The position numbers were made by a program, and so were the translations under genes. Below the pieces are notes generated by a model, which was given only the letters and a program-made list of their open reading frames with translations, did not search any database and had not been told where the DNA came from. DNA of 39,314 nt from Flavobacterium sp. UBA7665 (GTDB lineage Bacteria > Bacteroidota > Bacteroidia > Flavobacteriales > Flavobacteriaceae), in assembly GCA_002483285.1 (NCBI GenBank), contig DLHP01000034.1, forward strand, positions 1-39,314. Reading direction: 5' to 3'. This document shows, piece by piece, positions 1-8,231 of the stretch; the first letter of the stretch is position 1; each line of letters opens with the position of its first letter.

Positions 1-291
1 ACTACATCTGCAGGATTCTCAAGAGTAGCAGCTGCTCCGGTGACTGTATTCGATGTGAAAACTTACCCGAACCCATTTGCTGAGAACTTCAAACTGGATA
101 TCAACACTTCAGGTGAAGAGAGCGTATCGGTTAAGGTTTACGACATGATCGGAAAACTCGTTGAGTCTAAAGAGATCAGTGTATCTGAATTGGGTACGCA
201 AGAACTAGGAAGCAGATACCCATCAGGTGTTTACAATGTAATTGTATCACAAGGTGAGAATGCTAAGACACTTCGCGTGATCAAGAGATAA
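1..291 (+). CDS. C-terminal fragment of a T9SS-secreted protein (type A sorting domain)
   Basis: The reading frame is open from the first base of the window, so this is the 3' end of a gene that starts outside it. The translated end has the features of a T9SS type A C-terminal sorting domain: a YPNPF motif about 16 residues into the visible part, the strand pattern VSVKVYDMIGKLV in the middle, and a basic end (TLRVIKR). In known systems this domain sends a Sec-exported protein through the type IX machinery and is removed at the cell surface. The function of the missing N-terminal part cannot be told. A strong terminator follows 22 bases after the stop. Confidence 0.85.
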   Translation, partial: TTSAGFSRVAAAPVTVFDVKTYPNPFAENFKLDINTSGEESVSVKVYDMIGKLVESKEISVSELGTQELGSRYPSGVYNVIVSQGENAKTLRVIKR

Positions 292-312
292 TTAATCTCA
301 AGCATAAAAAGA

Positions 313-342
313 AAGCCTTCCCGGAAACGGGGAGGCTTTTTT
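313..342 (+). terminator. Rho-independent terminator of the T9SS cargo gene
   Basis: A 10-bp stem with one G-U pair (313-322 with 329-338), a six-base loop and a T run to 342, directly downstream of the stop at 291. Confidence 0.85.
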
Positions 343-704
343 GCTTACAATAGTTCGTTAGATGCGGATGGTGTGCAATTATAGTATGTTTCTTTTTGCA
401 GTAAAGTAGCATGATTTTATCCAAATAGACAGGTCCACTGAAAGGCTGAGCCTGTTGGTAGTTGTAATGAGGAGGTATTGATTTGATTAAAAGAAATGAC
501 ACGATTTAACACCAATTAAATATAGAAAAGAGACTAGAGTGATCATTGATGTGTCTCTATCATAGCCAATAAAACGTTCTATGACTTTCATGCCAGCCAA
601 TCACGTTATACTCTTCATGGTCCTTTGGATTGGTTTCGATCTTCAAAAAGTCGTAAGCAACAGGGGCAAAGGGACTAATGTTTCTCCGCGGTAATTAAAG
701 ACAT
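343..704. other. Long non-coding stretch, partly a decayed coding remnant
   Basis: No intact gene is visible between the two terminators. An open stretch on the minus strand at 281-502 overlaps the first terminator and has no recognisable similarity, so it is not called. The segment 560-694 reads on minus like the end of a protein but lacks a start (listed separately). Confidence 0.5.
560..694 (-). pseudogene. Possible 3' remnant of a protein-coding gene
   Basis: On the minus strand this frame is open for about 44 codons between a stop at 695-697 and a TGA at 560-562. It has no ATG inside it. The translation has a protein-like composition, including VAYDFLKIETNPKDHEEYN followed by VIGWHESHRTFYWL. 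Such a sequence without a start, next to a terminator of a converging gene, looks like the tail of a deleted gene. I do not recognise the family. It could also be chance, since 44 codons is short. Confidence 0.35.
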
Positions 705-728
705 AAAAAAACCGGCAGTCGCCGGTTT
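705..728 (-). terminator. Terminator of the small minus-strand gene
   Basis: A perfect 8-bp stem (709-716 with 721-728) with a four-base loop. An A run at 705-711 on the plus strand becomes the U tract of a minus-strand transcript, 22 bases beyond the stop of the small protein gene. Confidence 0.8.
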
Positions 729-750
729 ATATTTAAAATAAATTTGCTTG

Positions 751-960
751 TTAGGCTATTTTACGTTTCCTAAAGGTGTAAAATGCAAAAAGAACTGCTG
801 CCACACCTAACCATATCAGCTTGCCATTTATAGGAGCAGGAGGTGGGTCATTTCCTTCCAAACCTCCACCACCATCATCATCTCCTGGTTGGGCAAACAG
901 GATAAAATCTGTCAGTAGGAAAAAGGCAAGAATGTAAATTTTGAATAAATTATTTTTCAT
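751..960 (-). CDS. Small secreted protein with PID-CTERM-like C-terminal sorting tail
   Basis: The 69-residue product has a signal peptide (residues 1-23, ending LFAQ), a short Asp/Gly-rich then Pro-rich linker (residues 26-42), a PAPING motif, one membrane segment (about 47-62) and a basic tail (FRKRK). This tripartite end (short motif, membrane helix, Arg/Lys tail) is the plan of exosortase- and sortase-type sorting signals, and the proline/PI(N/D) version is the one called PID-CTERM in Bacteroidota as far as I recall. Almost nothing lies between the signal peptide and the tail, so the mature product is tiny. The frame is open 8 codons further upstream, but that start would overlap the TATATTTG -7 box at 982-989, so I chose the ATG at 960. 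The function is unknown. Confidence 0.65.
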   Translation of the reverse strand: MKNNLFKIYILAFFLLTDFILFAQPGDDDGGGGLEGNDPPPAPINGKLIWLGVAAVLFAFYTFRKRKIA

Positions 961-981
961 TTCCAGTAGTAGATTAAGATG

Positions 982-989
982 CAAATATA
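982..989 (-). promoter_or_regulatory. Bacteroidota -7 box (TATATTTG) for the small secreted protein
   Basis: On minus the sequence TATATTTG fits TAnnTTTG exactly and lies 21 bases before the chosen ATG. No good TTG -33 element is visible at the expected spacing. Confidence 0.5.
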
Positions 990-1091
990 TGAATCATTAT
1001 TTAAAAAACTAAAGAGTTGTCTAAAATAATGAATCTGACACCTGTTTTTTTGACGGTAAATCTCATATTACGTTGTAGTTATGCAATTTTA

Positions 1092-2681
1092 TTAGTCAAA
1101 CTCCGAAGTAAAATAAAGCTTCACCGTAGGGTACTTGCTCTGGGTCATTTGGATCGTAAAGTCAGAATCGGCTAAAAATACCAATTGCCCAAATTTGTCA
1201 TGTGCTAAGAATTTTTGCTTGATTCTCTTGAACTCCTTGAATTCTTCGTTTTTTGGATCGTCTGGTTTTACCCAACAAGCTTTATGTACCGGAAAATTCT
1301 CGTAAGTACATTTGGCTCCGTATTCGTGCTCCAGCCGGTATTGAATTACCTCATACTGTAAGGCACCTACTGTCCCGATTACTTTTCGGTTGTTCATTTC
1401 AAGGGTAAACAACTGTGCTACGCCTTCATCCATGAGCTGGTCAATGCCTTTGTCGAGCTGTTTGGCTTTCATTGGGTCGGCATTGTTGATGTATCGGAAA
1501 TGCTCGGGCGAAAAACTAGGAATTCCTTTAAAACTCATAGGTTCTCCTTCGGTGAGGGTGTCACCAATCTTAAAATTTCCGGTATCATGCAAACCCACAA
1601 TATCGCCCGGATAAGAAATGTCTACAATTTCCTTTTTCTCGGCAAAGAAAGCGTTTGGGCTGGAGAATTTTAAATTTTTGCCTTGACGCACATGCAAATA
1701 CGGTTTGTTCCTTTCAAAAGTGCCCGAAACAATCTTCACAAAAGCCAAACGGTCGCGGTGTTTTGGGTCCATATTAGCATGGATTTTAAATACAAATCCA
1801 GACATTTTGGTTTCCTCGGGTTTCACTTCACGCGTTTCAGAGTCCTTTGGCCTGGGCGATGGCGCTATCTCCACAAAGCAATCCAGCAATTCCCTAACGC
1901 CGAAATTATTCAAAGCAGATCCAAAAAATACCGGTTGTAATTTACCTTCCAGATACAATTCGCGGTCAAATTTAGGGTATACTTCATCAATCAGTTCAAG
2001 TTCTTCTCTCAAACGATCCGCCGGTTTTTGACCGATAATTTTTTCAAGTTCTGGACTCTTCACGTCCGAAAAGGCAATGGTTTCCTCAATATTCTTACGG
2101 CTGTCACCACTAAACAAATTGATATTTTGTTCCCACAAATTGTAAATGCCCTGAAAATCGTAACCCATACCAATTGGGAAACTCAACGGCGTTACTTTGA
2201 GTGCGAGTTTTTGCTCTACTTCGTCCATCAAGTCAAAGGCGTCTTTTCCTTCACGGTCGAGCTTGTTGATGAATACAATAATCGGGATGTTGCGCATGCG
2301 GCAAACCGCTACGAGTTTCTCTGTCTGTTCCTCGACCCCTTTGGCCACATCGATTACCACAATTACACTGTCTACTGCAGTCAGCGTTCGAAAGGTGTCC
2401 TCTGCAAAATCCTTGTGTCCCGGTGTATCGAGAATGTTGATTTTCTTGTCCTTATAATTAAATGCCAGCACCGACGTGGATACAGAAATTCCCCTTTGGC
2501 GTTCAATTTCCATGAAATCCGAAGTCGCTCCTTTCTTGATCTTGTTGTTTTTCACCGCACCCGCTTCCTGGATGGCTCCTCCAAAAAGCAATAGTTTTTC
2601 GGTCAGTGTAGTCTTACCGGCATCGGGGTGCGAGATGATTCCGAAGGTCCTTCTTCGTTGTATTTCTTTTAGAAAACTCAT
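1092..2681 (-). CDS. prfC: Peptide chain release factor 3 (RF3)
   Basis: A translational GTPase that recycles release factors 1 and 2 from the ribosome after peptide release. The 529-residue length is normal for RF3. GTPase motifs are clear: the G1 loop HPDAGKTT at residues 18-25, DTPGHKD at 85-91 and NKLD at 139-142. The RF3-specific sequence RRRTFGIISHPDAGKT near the start and the QYEVIQYRLEHEYG region in the C-terminal half separate it from EF-G and LepA. The start at 2681 fits the usual RF3 N-terminus (MSFLKEIQRRRTFG). It is a single-gene unit with its own promoter, and no hairpin terminator is evident after it. RF3's glutamine-methylation counterpart prmC is also in this window but 28 kb away. 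Confidence 0.97.
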   Translation of the reverse strand: MSFLKEIQRRRTFGIISHPDAGKTTLTEKLLLFGGAIQEAGAVKNNKIKKGATSDFMEIERQRGISVSTSVLAFNYKDKKINILDTPGHKDFAEDTFRTLTAVDSVIVVIDVAKGVEEQTEKLVAVCRMRNIPIIVFINKLDREGKDAFDLMDEVEQKLALKVTPLSFPIGMGYDFQGIYNLWEQNINLFSGDSRKNIEETIAFSDVKSPELEKIIGQKPADRLREELELIDEVYPKFDRELYLEGKLQPVFFGSALNNFGVRELLDCFVEIAPSPRPKDSETREVKPEETKMSGFVFKIHANMDPKHRDRLAFVKIVSGTFERNKPYLHVRQGKNLKFSSPNAFFAEKKEIVDISYPGDIVGLHDTGNFKIGDTLTEGEPMSFKGIPSFSPEHFRYINNADPMKAKQLDKGIDQLMDEGVAQLFTLEMNNRKVIGTVGALQYEVIQYRLEHEYGAKCTYENFPVHKACWVKPDDPKNEEFKEFKRIKQKFLAHDKFGQLVFLADSDFTIQMTQSKYPTVKLYFTSEFD

Positions 2682-2701
2682 AGGTATTTGTAAATGGTCT
2701 G

Positions 2702-2709
2702 CAAAAATA
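2702..2709 (-). promoter_or_regulatory. -7 box (TATTTTTG) for prfC
   Basis: An exact match to TAnnTTTG on minus, 20 bases upstream of the prfC ATG. The -33 region is not convincing. Confidence 0.5.
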
Positions 2710-2829
2710 CTATTTATTCGATTACATAAACCAGGATTTGAAACAAAGTCGAACTTAAAACACTTGAAAACCTTGATTTTACTAGGGAATTTGCCGCGTA
2801 TAATTTTTTGTTAATAGTACCTGCTATAC

Positions 2830-2859
2830 TTGTTTAATGCATTTGAATTGTTATTTTTG
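2830..2859 (+). promoter_or_regulatory. Two-part Bacteroidota promoter of the foldase operon
   Basis: TTG at 2830-2832, then exactly 19 bases, then TATTTTTG at 2852-2859. This is the known TTG-N19-TAnnTTTG arrangement. The predicted transcript has a leader of more than 110 bases carrying the shared motif at 2895-2940. Confidence 0.6.
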
Positions 2860-2894
2860 TTGACTCAATTTAACATTCGAGACAACAGCGAACG

Positions 2895-2940
2895 CGAGGC
2901 GTTTTTGCCAAACAGTATGGCGCCCAGCAGAATAAATCCA
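2895..2940 (+). repeat. Leader motif copy 1 (shared with the amino-acid permease gene)
   Basis: The segment runs CGAGGCG, a nine-base variable part, AACAGTATGG, then a CAGCAGAATAAATCCA end. The same order of blocks recurs at 16633-16675. It lies between the promoter and the first gene of the foldase operon, in the sense orientation. Confidence 0.5.
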
Positions 2941-2981
2941 TCATAAATTTAAATTTACCAACAAACAGCAATTTAAAAAGA

Positions 2982-4952
2982 ATGAAAATGAAACAATTGG
3001 TTTTAGGATTATTACTTTCCTTGAATATAGCGGCCTTCGCCCAAACCACCAAAAAGGAAGTGCTTTTCACCATAGACGACAAACCTTATTATACTGATGA
3101 ATTTTCAAGAGTTTACAATAAGAATTTAGATTTAGTAAAAGATGAATCCCAAAAAGACCTCACGCAATACCTCGAATTGTTCATAGGTTACAAGCTCAAA
3201 ATTAACAAGGCCAATAAATTAGGGCTCCAGAACGGAGAGGCATACAAAAATGAATTGGCCACCTACCGAACCCAGCTTTCCAAAAATTACCTTACCGACT
3301 CTAAAGTAACCAAAGAACTCGTTGAAGAAGGTTACCAACGTTCGCTCAAGGAAATCCGTGCCTCGCACATTTTGATCACCCTCGATGAAAATGCAGCACC
3401 GGCCGATACGCTTGCGGCTTACAATAAAATCATGGACATCCGAAAACGTGCGTTAAACGGAGAAGACTTTGGCGAATTGGCGGTACAAAACTCCCAAGAT
3501 CCATCGGCAAAAGACAACCATGGCGACTTGGGTTATTTCTCGTCATTTAGAATGGTGTATGCGTTCGAGTCGGCTGCGTTTAAAACGCCTAAAGGCAAGA
3601 TTTCTAATCCGGTGCGCACCCGTTTTGGTTACCACATCATCAAAGTGGAGGATGAAAGGGCCAATCGCGGCGAAGTCACCGTTGCCCACATCATGATCCT
3701 CAATCCAAAAGAAGATAAGCCCGAGGAGAAGGCTGCTGCCGAAGCAAAAATCCGTGACATTTACAAAAAAATCCAACAGGGCGAAAGCTTTGAAAGCCTC
3801 GCTAAACAATTCTCAGAAGACAAATCTTCGTCTTCCAAAGGCGGTGTGCTTTCAAGATTTGGCTCGGGACAATTGAGTTCTGAAGAATTTGAGAACGCTG
3901 CGTTTTCGTTGACTGCAGATAAGCCTGTGTCAGAGCCTTTCCAAAGCAAATTTGGATGGCACATAGTCAAGCTCATTGAGAAGCATCCGTTGAAATCATT
4001 CGACGAAATGAAATCAGAACTCGAAAACAAAGTCGGTAAAGATGACCGTTCAAGACTCATCACCAACTCCATCAACGAGAAATTGCGCAAACAGTTCCCA
4101 ATCAAACGCGACAATAAAGTGTACTCAGCCGCGACCAAAACCGTGAACGATACCTATTATGAAAACAAATGGGAAATCCCTGCCGACACCAAACCTTATG
4201 ACAAGAAATTGTTCGCCATCAAAGAAAGGACAGTTACCGGAACCGACTTCCTCAAATTTGTAAAGGACCAGGAGAAAGGCAACCACACAATCAAACCGGT
4301 AAGCCAATTGACCGATAACCTCTACGAGAATTTTGTCGATGTGCAACTCAACAAATACTACGTTGACAACCTTGAAAATACTTTCCCCGATTTTGCCGCC
4401 ATCATGGACGAATACCGCGACGGCCTGTTGCTTTTTGACCTCATGGAAAAAGAAATCTGGGAACGTTCTAAAACCGACACCATTGGCCTCAAGAATTTCT
4501 TCGAAGCCAACAAAGCCAATTACAACTGGAAAAAAAGACTGGATGTGACCATCGCTTCATCGACAGACATGAACGTGATCAAGAATGCCCAGAAAATGCT
4601 AAAGGCCAACAGCACTCCAGAGCAACTCAAGGAAAAGCTCAACACCAAAGACAAGGTGAACCTGATGACCAACAGCGGCGTTTTTGAAGAAGGCAACGAA
4701 GCCTTACCCAAGAACATCAAGTTTGAAACGGGCGTTTCAGATATCATTAAGGACGGTGAATATTACTTTGTGGCCAAAGTCAACAAAGTATTGCCCGAAG
4801 GCCAGAAGACGCTTGACGAAAGTAAAGGCAAAGCGATCAATGATTACCAGCAATACCTGGAGCAGAACTGGGTATCCGACCTCAAGAAAGAGTTTACAGT
4901 GAAAACGTTCCCGGAGGTATTTGAACGTGTAAAACGTGAGCTGAAAAAATAA
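2982..4952 (+). CDS. Periplasmic peptidyl-prolyl isomerase with two parvulin (PpiC) domains
   Basis: A 656-residue exported foldase. The signal peptide ends at about residue 20 (LNIAAFAQ). A SurA-like helical N-terminal part (about 25-120) is followed by two parvulin domains at about 125-225 (starts RASHILI, ends FGYHIIKVED) and 232-335 (starts VAHIMIL, ends FGWHIVKLIE). The GDLGYF and GGVLSRFG turns and the paired FGYH/FGWH endings are typical parvulin features. The C-terminal 300 residues are helical and specific to Bacteroidota. It is expected to assist folding of outer-membrane and secreted proteins. Two ATGs lie two codons apart (2982 and 2988); either gives a good signal peptide. The stop overlaps the next start (TAATG), so translation is probably coupled. 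Confidence 0.9.
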   Translation: MKMKQLVLGLLLSLNIAAFAQTTKKEVLFTIDDKPYYTDEFSRVYNKNLDLVKDESQKDLTQYLELFIGYKLKINKANKLGLQNGEAYKNELATYRTQLSKNYLTDSKVTKELVEEGYQRSLKEIRASHILITLDENAAPADTLAAYNKIMDIRKRALNGEDFGELAVQNSQDPSAKDNHGDLGYFSSFRMVYAFESAAFKTPKGKISNPVRTRFGYHIIKVEDERANRGEVTVAHIMILNPKEDKPEEKAAAEAKIRDIYKKIQQGESFESLAKQFSEDKSSSSKGGVLSRFGSGQLSSEEFENAAFSLTADKPVSEPFQSKFGWHIVKLIEKHPLKSFDEMKSELENKVGKDDRSRLITNSINEKLRKQFPIKRDNKVYSAATKTVNDTYYENKWEIPADTKPYDKKLFAIKERTVTGTDFLKFVKDQEKGNHTIKPVSQLTDNLYENFVDVQLNKYYVDNLENTFPDFAAIMDEYRDGLLLFDLMEKEIWERSKTDTIGLKNFFEANKANYNWKKRLDVTIASSTDMNVIKNAQKMLKANSTPEQLKEKLNTKDKVNLMTNSGVFEEGNEALPKNIKFETGVSDIIKDGEYYFVAKVNKVLPEGQKTLDESKGKAINDYQQYLEQNWVSDLKKEFTVKTFPEVFERVKRELKK

Positions 4953-5797
4953 TGAAAAGCGGCGCAGTCGTCATGGGTTTGTTTTTGTTGTTGTGCTCTT
5001 GTGGCCAACCAGAAGCCATGCCACACGCGATTGCCAGGGTCAATGACAGCTACCTGTACGCCGAAGAAATCAAGGAACTGGTTCCGGCGGGGACTTCAAA
5101 AGAAGACAGCATTGCAATAGTACGCGGTTATATTGATCGATGGGCTTCGCGCAAACTGCTGATCAGCGCGGCCGAAGTCAACCTCAATGCGGCAAAGAAA
5201 GCCGAATTTGATGAACTCATTGGTCAATACAAAGTAGATTTATACACCAAGGCTTATCTGGATGAGATTGTCAAACGCTCGGTAGACACCGCGGTGACTC
5301 AGACAGAATTGAAGGCCTATTACGACGAGAACAAGGAGAATTTTAAGACCAATGGCACGCTCGTTCGGTTGCGTTACATCAACCTGTCTAAGGACAATCC
5401 TAAATACGAAACCATCAAAAGCAAGTTTTTTGATTTTAGGAAATCCGACAAGAAATTTTGGGACACCTATGCGCTGCAATTGAAAAGCTTCGCGATGAAC
5501 GATTCGGTTTGGGTAGAGGTGAGCCAGATTTATAGCAAGTTGCCGTTCATCAACCCTGACAACCGCGATGAATATATCGTTTCGGGCAAGTCGATACAAA
5601 AGCAGGATTCGTTAGACATGTACCTGGTGAAAATCCGATCGGTCATAGACAAAAACCAAGTCGCGCCGTTTGAATTCTTAAAACCCACGCTCAAGGAAGT
5701 TATTGTCAATAAAAGAAAGTTAGAATTAATTAGAAAATTTGAAAAGGAAATCACCGATGATGCCATTAAAGACCAAAAGTATGAGATTTATAAATAG
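4952..5797 (+). CDS. SurA-like lipoprotein without a recognisable parvulin core
   Basis: A 281-residue lipoprotein. The N-terminus has a lipobox-like L-C-S-C with the acylated Cys at residue 17. Residues 28-80 resemble the N-terminal chaperone region of SurA/PpiC proteins (ARVNDSYLYAEEIKEL, then YIDRWASRKLLISAAE). Residues 115-270 occupy the place of the parvulin domain, but I see no parvulin HI(L/I) entry strand, GGxLG turn or FGYH ending, so isomerase activity is doubtful. It overlaps the genes before and after it in an operon of three foldase-like proteins, which suggests a membrane-tethered chaperone partner. This role is inferred from context. Confidence 0.75.
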   Translation: MKSGAVVMGLFLLLCSCGQPEAMPHAIARVNDSYLYAEEIKELVPAGTSKEDSIAIVRGYIDRWASRKLLISAAEVNLNAAKKAEFDELIGQYKVDLYTKAYLDEIVKRSVDTAVTQTELKAYYDENKENFKTNGTLVRLRYINLSKDNPKYETIKSKFFDFRKSDKKFWDTYALQLKSFAMNDSVWVEVSQIYSKLPFINPDNRDEYIVSGKSIQKQDSLDMYLVKIRSVIDKNQVAPFEFLKPTLKEVIVNKRKLELIRKFEKEITDDAIKDQKYEIYK

Positions 5798-7178
5798 TAA
5801 AATGGTGCTCGCCATTTGCCTTTTCCTGGTTGCCGTCGGTGCAGGTGCGCAAGAAGTAATCAAGGATACTGTAAAACCCAAAGTGGTTTCAGGTCTCAGG
5901 CAAAAAGTAGACGGAGTCATTGCCACAGTGGGCGATTACATCGTCCTGGACTCTGACATTGATAAGTCTTTCCTCGAGCTCACCAGTCAGGGCAATTCGG
6001 TTAAGGACATCACGCGCTGCCAAATGCTCGGCAAGCTCCTCGAAGACAAACTATACGCACACCAAGCGGTACAGGACAGTATCATCGTAACCGATGACGA
6101 GGTCAAAAGCAAAATGGACGAACAGGTCAATTATATGGTAGAGCAATTGGGCTCGATGGACAAAGTGGTCGCATATTTCAAGAAAGCCAACGAGGAAGAT
6201 TTTCGTACCGATTTGTTCGAGATCATCAAACAAAACCGACTCGCTTCAGAAATGCAAAAGAAAATTGTAGACGGCGTAGAAATCACACCAGAGGAAGTGC
6301 GTACGTTCTTTAAAAAAATACCTGCCGCAGATTTGCCGGTTTTTGGTGCTGAGTTAGAGGTCTCGCAGATTATAATCTCGCCCAAAGTTTCGGCAGAAGA
6401 CCGTCAAAAGGTAATAGAAAAGCTCAAAGGTTTTAAGAAAGACGTCATGGAAGGATCGAGTTTTGCAACCAAAGCCGTATTGTATTCGCAAGATCCAGGT
6501 TCAAGTTCTAACGGAGGTTATTACAAAATGAACAAGAAGACGCCTTTTGTGAAGGAGTTTAAGGATATTGCTTTTAGCTTGGGCGAAGGCGAAATTTCTG
6601 AGCCTTTTGAAACCGATTTCGGTTACCATATTATTTACGTAGAAAAAATTCGCGGTCAAGATCGTGACATCCGCCACATTCTTTTGGTCCCATCGGTCAG
6701 TGACCAGGCGCTAAAGGACGCTAAGGAAAAAGCCAACACCATCCGCCAGAAAATCATCAACAAAGAAATTACCTTTGCCGACGCGGCCAGGACAGAATCC
6801 GACGAAAAAGAAACCAAAGCCAATGGTGGTGTACTGGTCAATCCAAAAACCCAGGATACGCGTTTTGAACTCACCAAAATGGATCCTGCCTTGTACAGCC
6901 AGGTATCTAACCTAAAAGCAGGCGAGGTGTCTATCCCGCTAATTGATGCCGACCAAGGCGGAAAGAAAAAATACAAATTGGTCATGGTTACCAACAAAAT
7001 AGAAGAGCATACCGCCGACTATGCCAAAGATTACATTAAGATTAAGGCGTTGGCTTTAAAGGAAAAGCAAATCAATGCCATTGCCAAATGGTCGGATGAA
7101 AAAATTGCAGAAACCTATATCAAAATCAACGGCGAATACAGAAATTGCGAGTTCACCAACAATTGGCTTAAGAAATAA
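5781..7178 (+). CDS. SurA-like periplasmic chaperone / peptidyl-prolyl isomerase
   Basis: A SurA-type protein. After a signal peptide (MRFINSKMVLAICLFLVAVGAGAQ) comes the SurA N-terminal domain (starts VDGVIATVGDYIVLDSDI), then a parvulin domain beginning LEVSQIII and ending DFGYHIIYVE, and a second, weaker parvulin-like unit starting DIRHILLV. SurA in Proteobacteria carries unfolded outer-membrane proteins to the BAM complex. The frame is open from a TTG at 5739, but the ATG at 5781 gives a proper signal peptide and a 17-base overlap with the preceding gene; the ATG at 5802 is a second choice. It is the third member of the foldase operon. Confidence 0.88.
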   Translation: MRFINSKMVLAICLFLVAVGAGAQEVIKDTVKPKVVSGLRQKVDGVIATVGDYIVLDSDIDKSFLELTSQGNSVKDITRCQMLGKLLEDKLYAHQAVQDSIIVTDDEVKSKMDEQVNYMVEQLGSMDKVVAYFKKANEEDFRTDLFEIIKQNRLASEMQKKIVDGVEITPEEVRTFFKKIPAADLPVFGAELEVSQIIISPKVSAEDRQKVIEKLKGFKKDVMEGSSFATKAVLYSQDPGSSSNGGYYKMNKKTPFVKEFKDIAFSLGEGEISEPFETDFGYHIIYVEKIRGQDRDIRHILLVPSVSDQALKDAKEKANTIRQKIINKEITFADAARTESDEKETKANGGVLVNPKTQDTRFELTKMDPALYSQVSNLKAGEVSIPLIDADQGGKKKYKLVMVTNKIEEHTADYAKDYIKIKALALKEKQINAIAKWSDEKIAETYIKINGEYRNCEFTNNWLKK

Positions 7179-7189
7179 TTCAAAAAGAA

Positions 7190-8143
7190 ATGTCAGACGT
7201 AGCAGCAATCAATAATCTGGTCCAGAAAAGGGCCGAACTCAAAAAAGAAATCGCCAAGATTATCGTGGGTCAGGACGAAGTAGTAGACCAAATCCTGTTG
7301 AGTATCTTTTCTGGCGGACACGCGCTTTTGGTAGGTGTGCCCGGACTGGCAAAAACCCTGATGGTCAATACCATTTCTCAGGCGCTCGGGCTCGATTTCA
7401 AAAGGATCCAGTTCACACCCGATTTGATGCCCTCAGACATTTTGGGAAGTGAAATCCTCGATGAAAGCCGTCAGTTCAAGTTCATCAAAGGGCCGATTTT
7501 CTCCAACATCATCCTCGCCGACGAGATCAACCGTACACCACCCAAAACACAAGCCGCGCTACTCGAAGCCATGCAGGAGCGCGCCGTGACCATTGCCGGC
7601 CAAAACTACAAATTGTCGTTGCCGTATTTCGTATTGGCTACACAAAACCCAATCGAGCAGGAGGGAACCTATCCGCTTCCAGAAGCGCAGCTCGACCGTT
7701 TCATGTTCTCCATTAAACTCGATTACCCGTCGTTTGCCGAAGAAGTACAAGTTGTAAAAAGTACCACGTCAGATTCCTCAGTAACGATTAATCCGTTATT
7801 TTCTGCGCAGGAAATTATAGACTTTCAACACTTGGTGCGTCGTGTGCCGGTAGCCGATAACGTAATTGAATACGCAGTGACGCTCGTAAGCAAAACCCGT
7901 CCCGACAACAAACTCTCCAACGACTTTATCAAAAATTACATCGATTGGGGTGCAGGTCCGAGGGCTTCGCAGAACCTGATTCTTGCTGCCAAAGCGCATG
8001 CGGCATTCAACGGCAAATTCTCACCCGATATAGAAGATGTCAAAGCGGTTGCCACCGGAATCCTTCGCCATCGCGTTGTGAAGAATTACAAAGCCGACGC
8101 CGAAGGGATTACGATTGAAAAAATTATCGCTTCGTTGTTCTAA
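7190..8143 (+). CDS. MoxR-family AAA+ ATPase
   Basis: A 317-residue cytoplasmic ATPase. Walker A is GVPGLAKT (residues 49-56), Walker B is ILADEINRTPPKTQ, and LLEAMQE and ATQNPIEQEGTYPLPEAQLDRF follow, the classic MoxR signature with sensor 1 and arginine finger. MoxR proteins act as chaperone-like ATPases and usually sit beside DUF58 and von Willebrand A-domain (BatA/BatB) genes. Here no such partner follows; the gene is the last one before a terminator, 11 bases after the SurA-like gene, so it is cotranscribed with the foldases. Confidence 0.95.
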   Translation: MSDVAAINNLVQKRAELKKEIAKIIVGQDEVVDQILLSIFSGGHALLVGVPGLAKTLMVNTISQALGLDFKRIQFTPDLMPSDILGSEILDESRQFKFIKGPIFSNIILADEINRTPPKTQAALLEAMQERAVTIAGQNYKLSLPYFVLATQNPIEQEGTYPLPEAQLDRFMFSIKLDYPSFAEEVQVVKSTTSDSSVTINPLFSAQEIIDFQHLVRRVPVADNVIEYAVTLVSKTRPDNKLSNDFIKNYIDWGAGPRASQNLILAAKAHAAFNGKFSPDIEDVKAVATGILRHRVVKNYKADAEGITIEKIIASLF

Positions 8144-8160
8144 TCAAGCGTACCGAATAT

Positions 8161-8208
8161 AAAGGCCACAAATTCACCGACTGCACTGTTGTGAATTTGT
8201 GGCTTTTT
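8161..8208 (+). terminator. Terminator of the foldase-moxR operon
   Basis: A long stem (8161-8177 with 8191-8206, 16 pairs and one bulged G), a 13-base loop and a T run. It lies between converging genes. Confidence 0.88.
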
Positions 8209-8231
8209 CTTTTGATTGCGAGTGGGGCCGA

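Noticed and set aside
281..502. A 73-codon open frame on minus.
   Set aside because: It runs through the terminator of the T9SS cargo gene, has no recognisable motif, and its composition does not look like a conserved protein.
2028..2594. A 188-codon open frame on plus inside prfC.
   Set aside because: It lies fully within the clear RF3 coding sequence on the other strand; it is a shadow frame.
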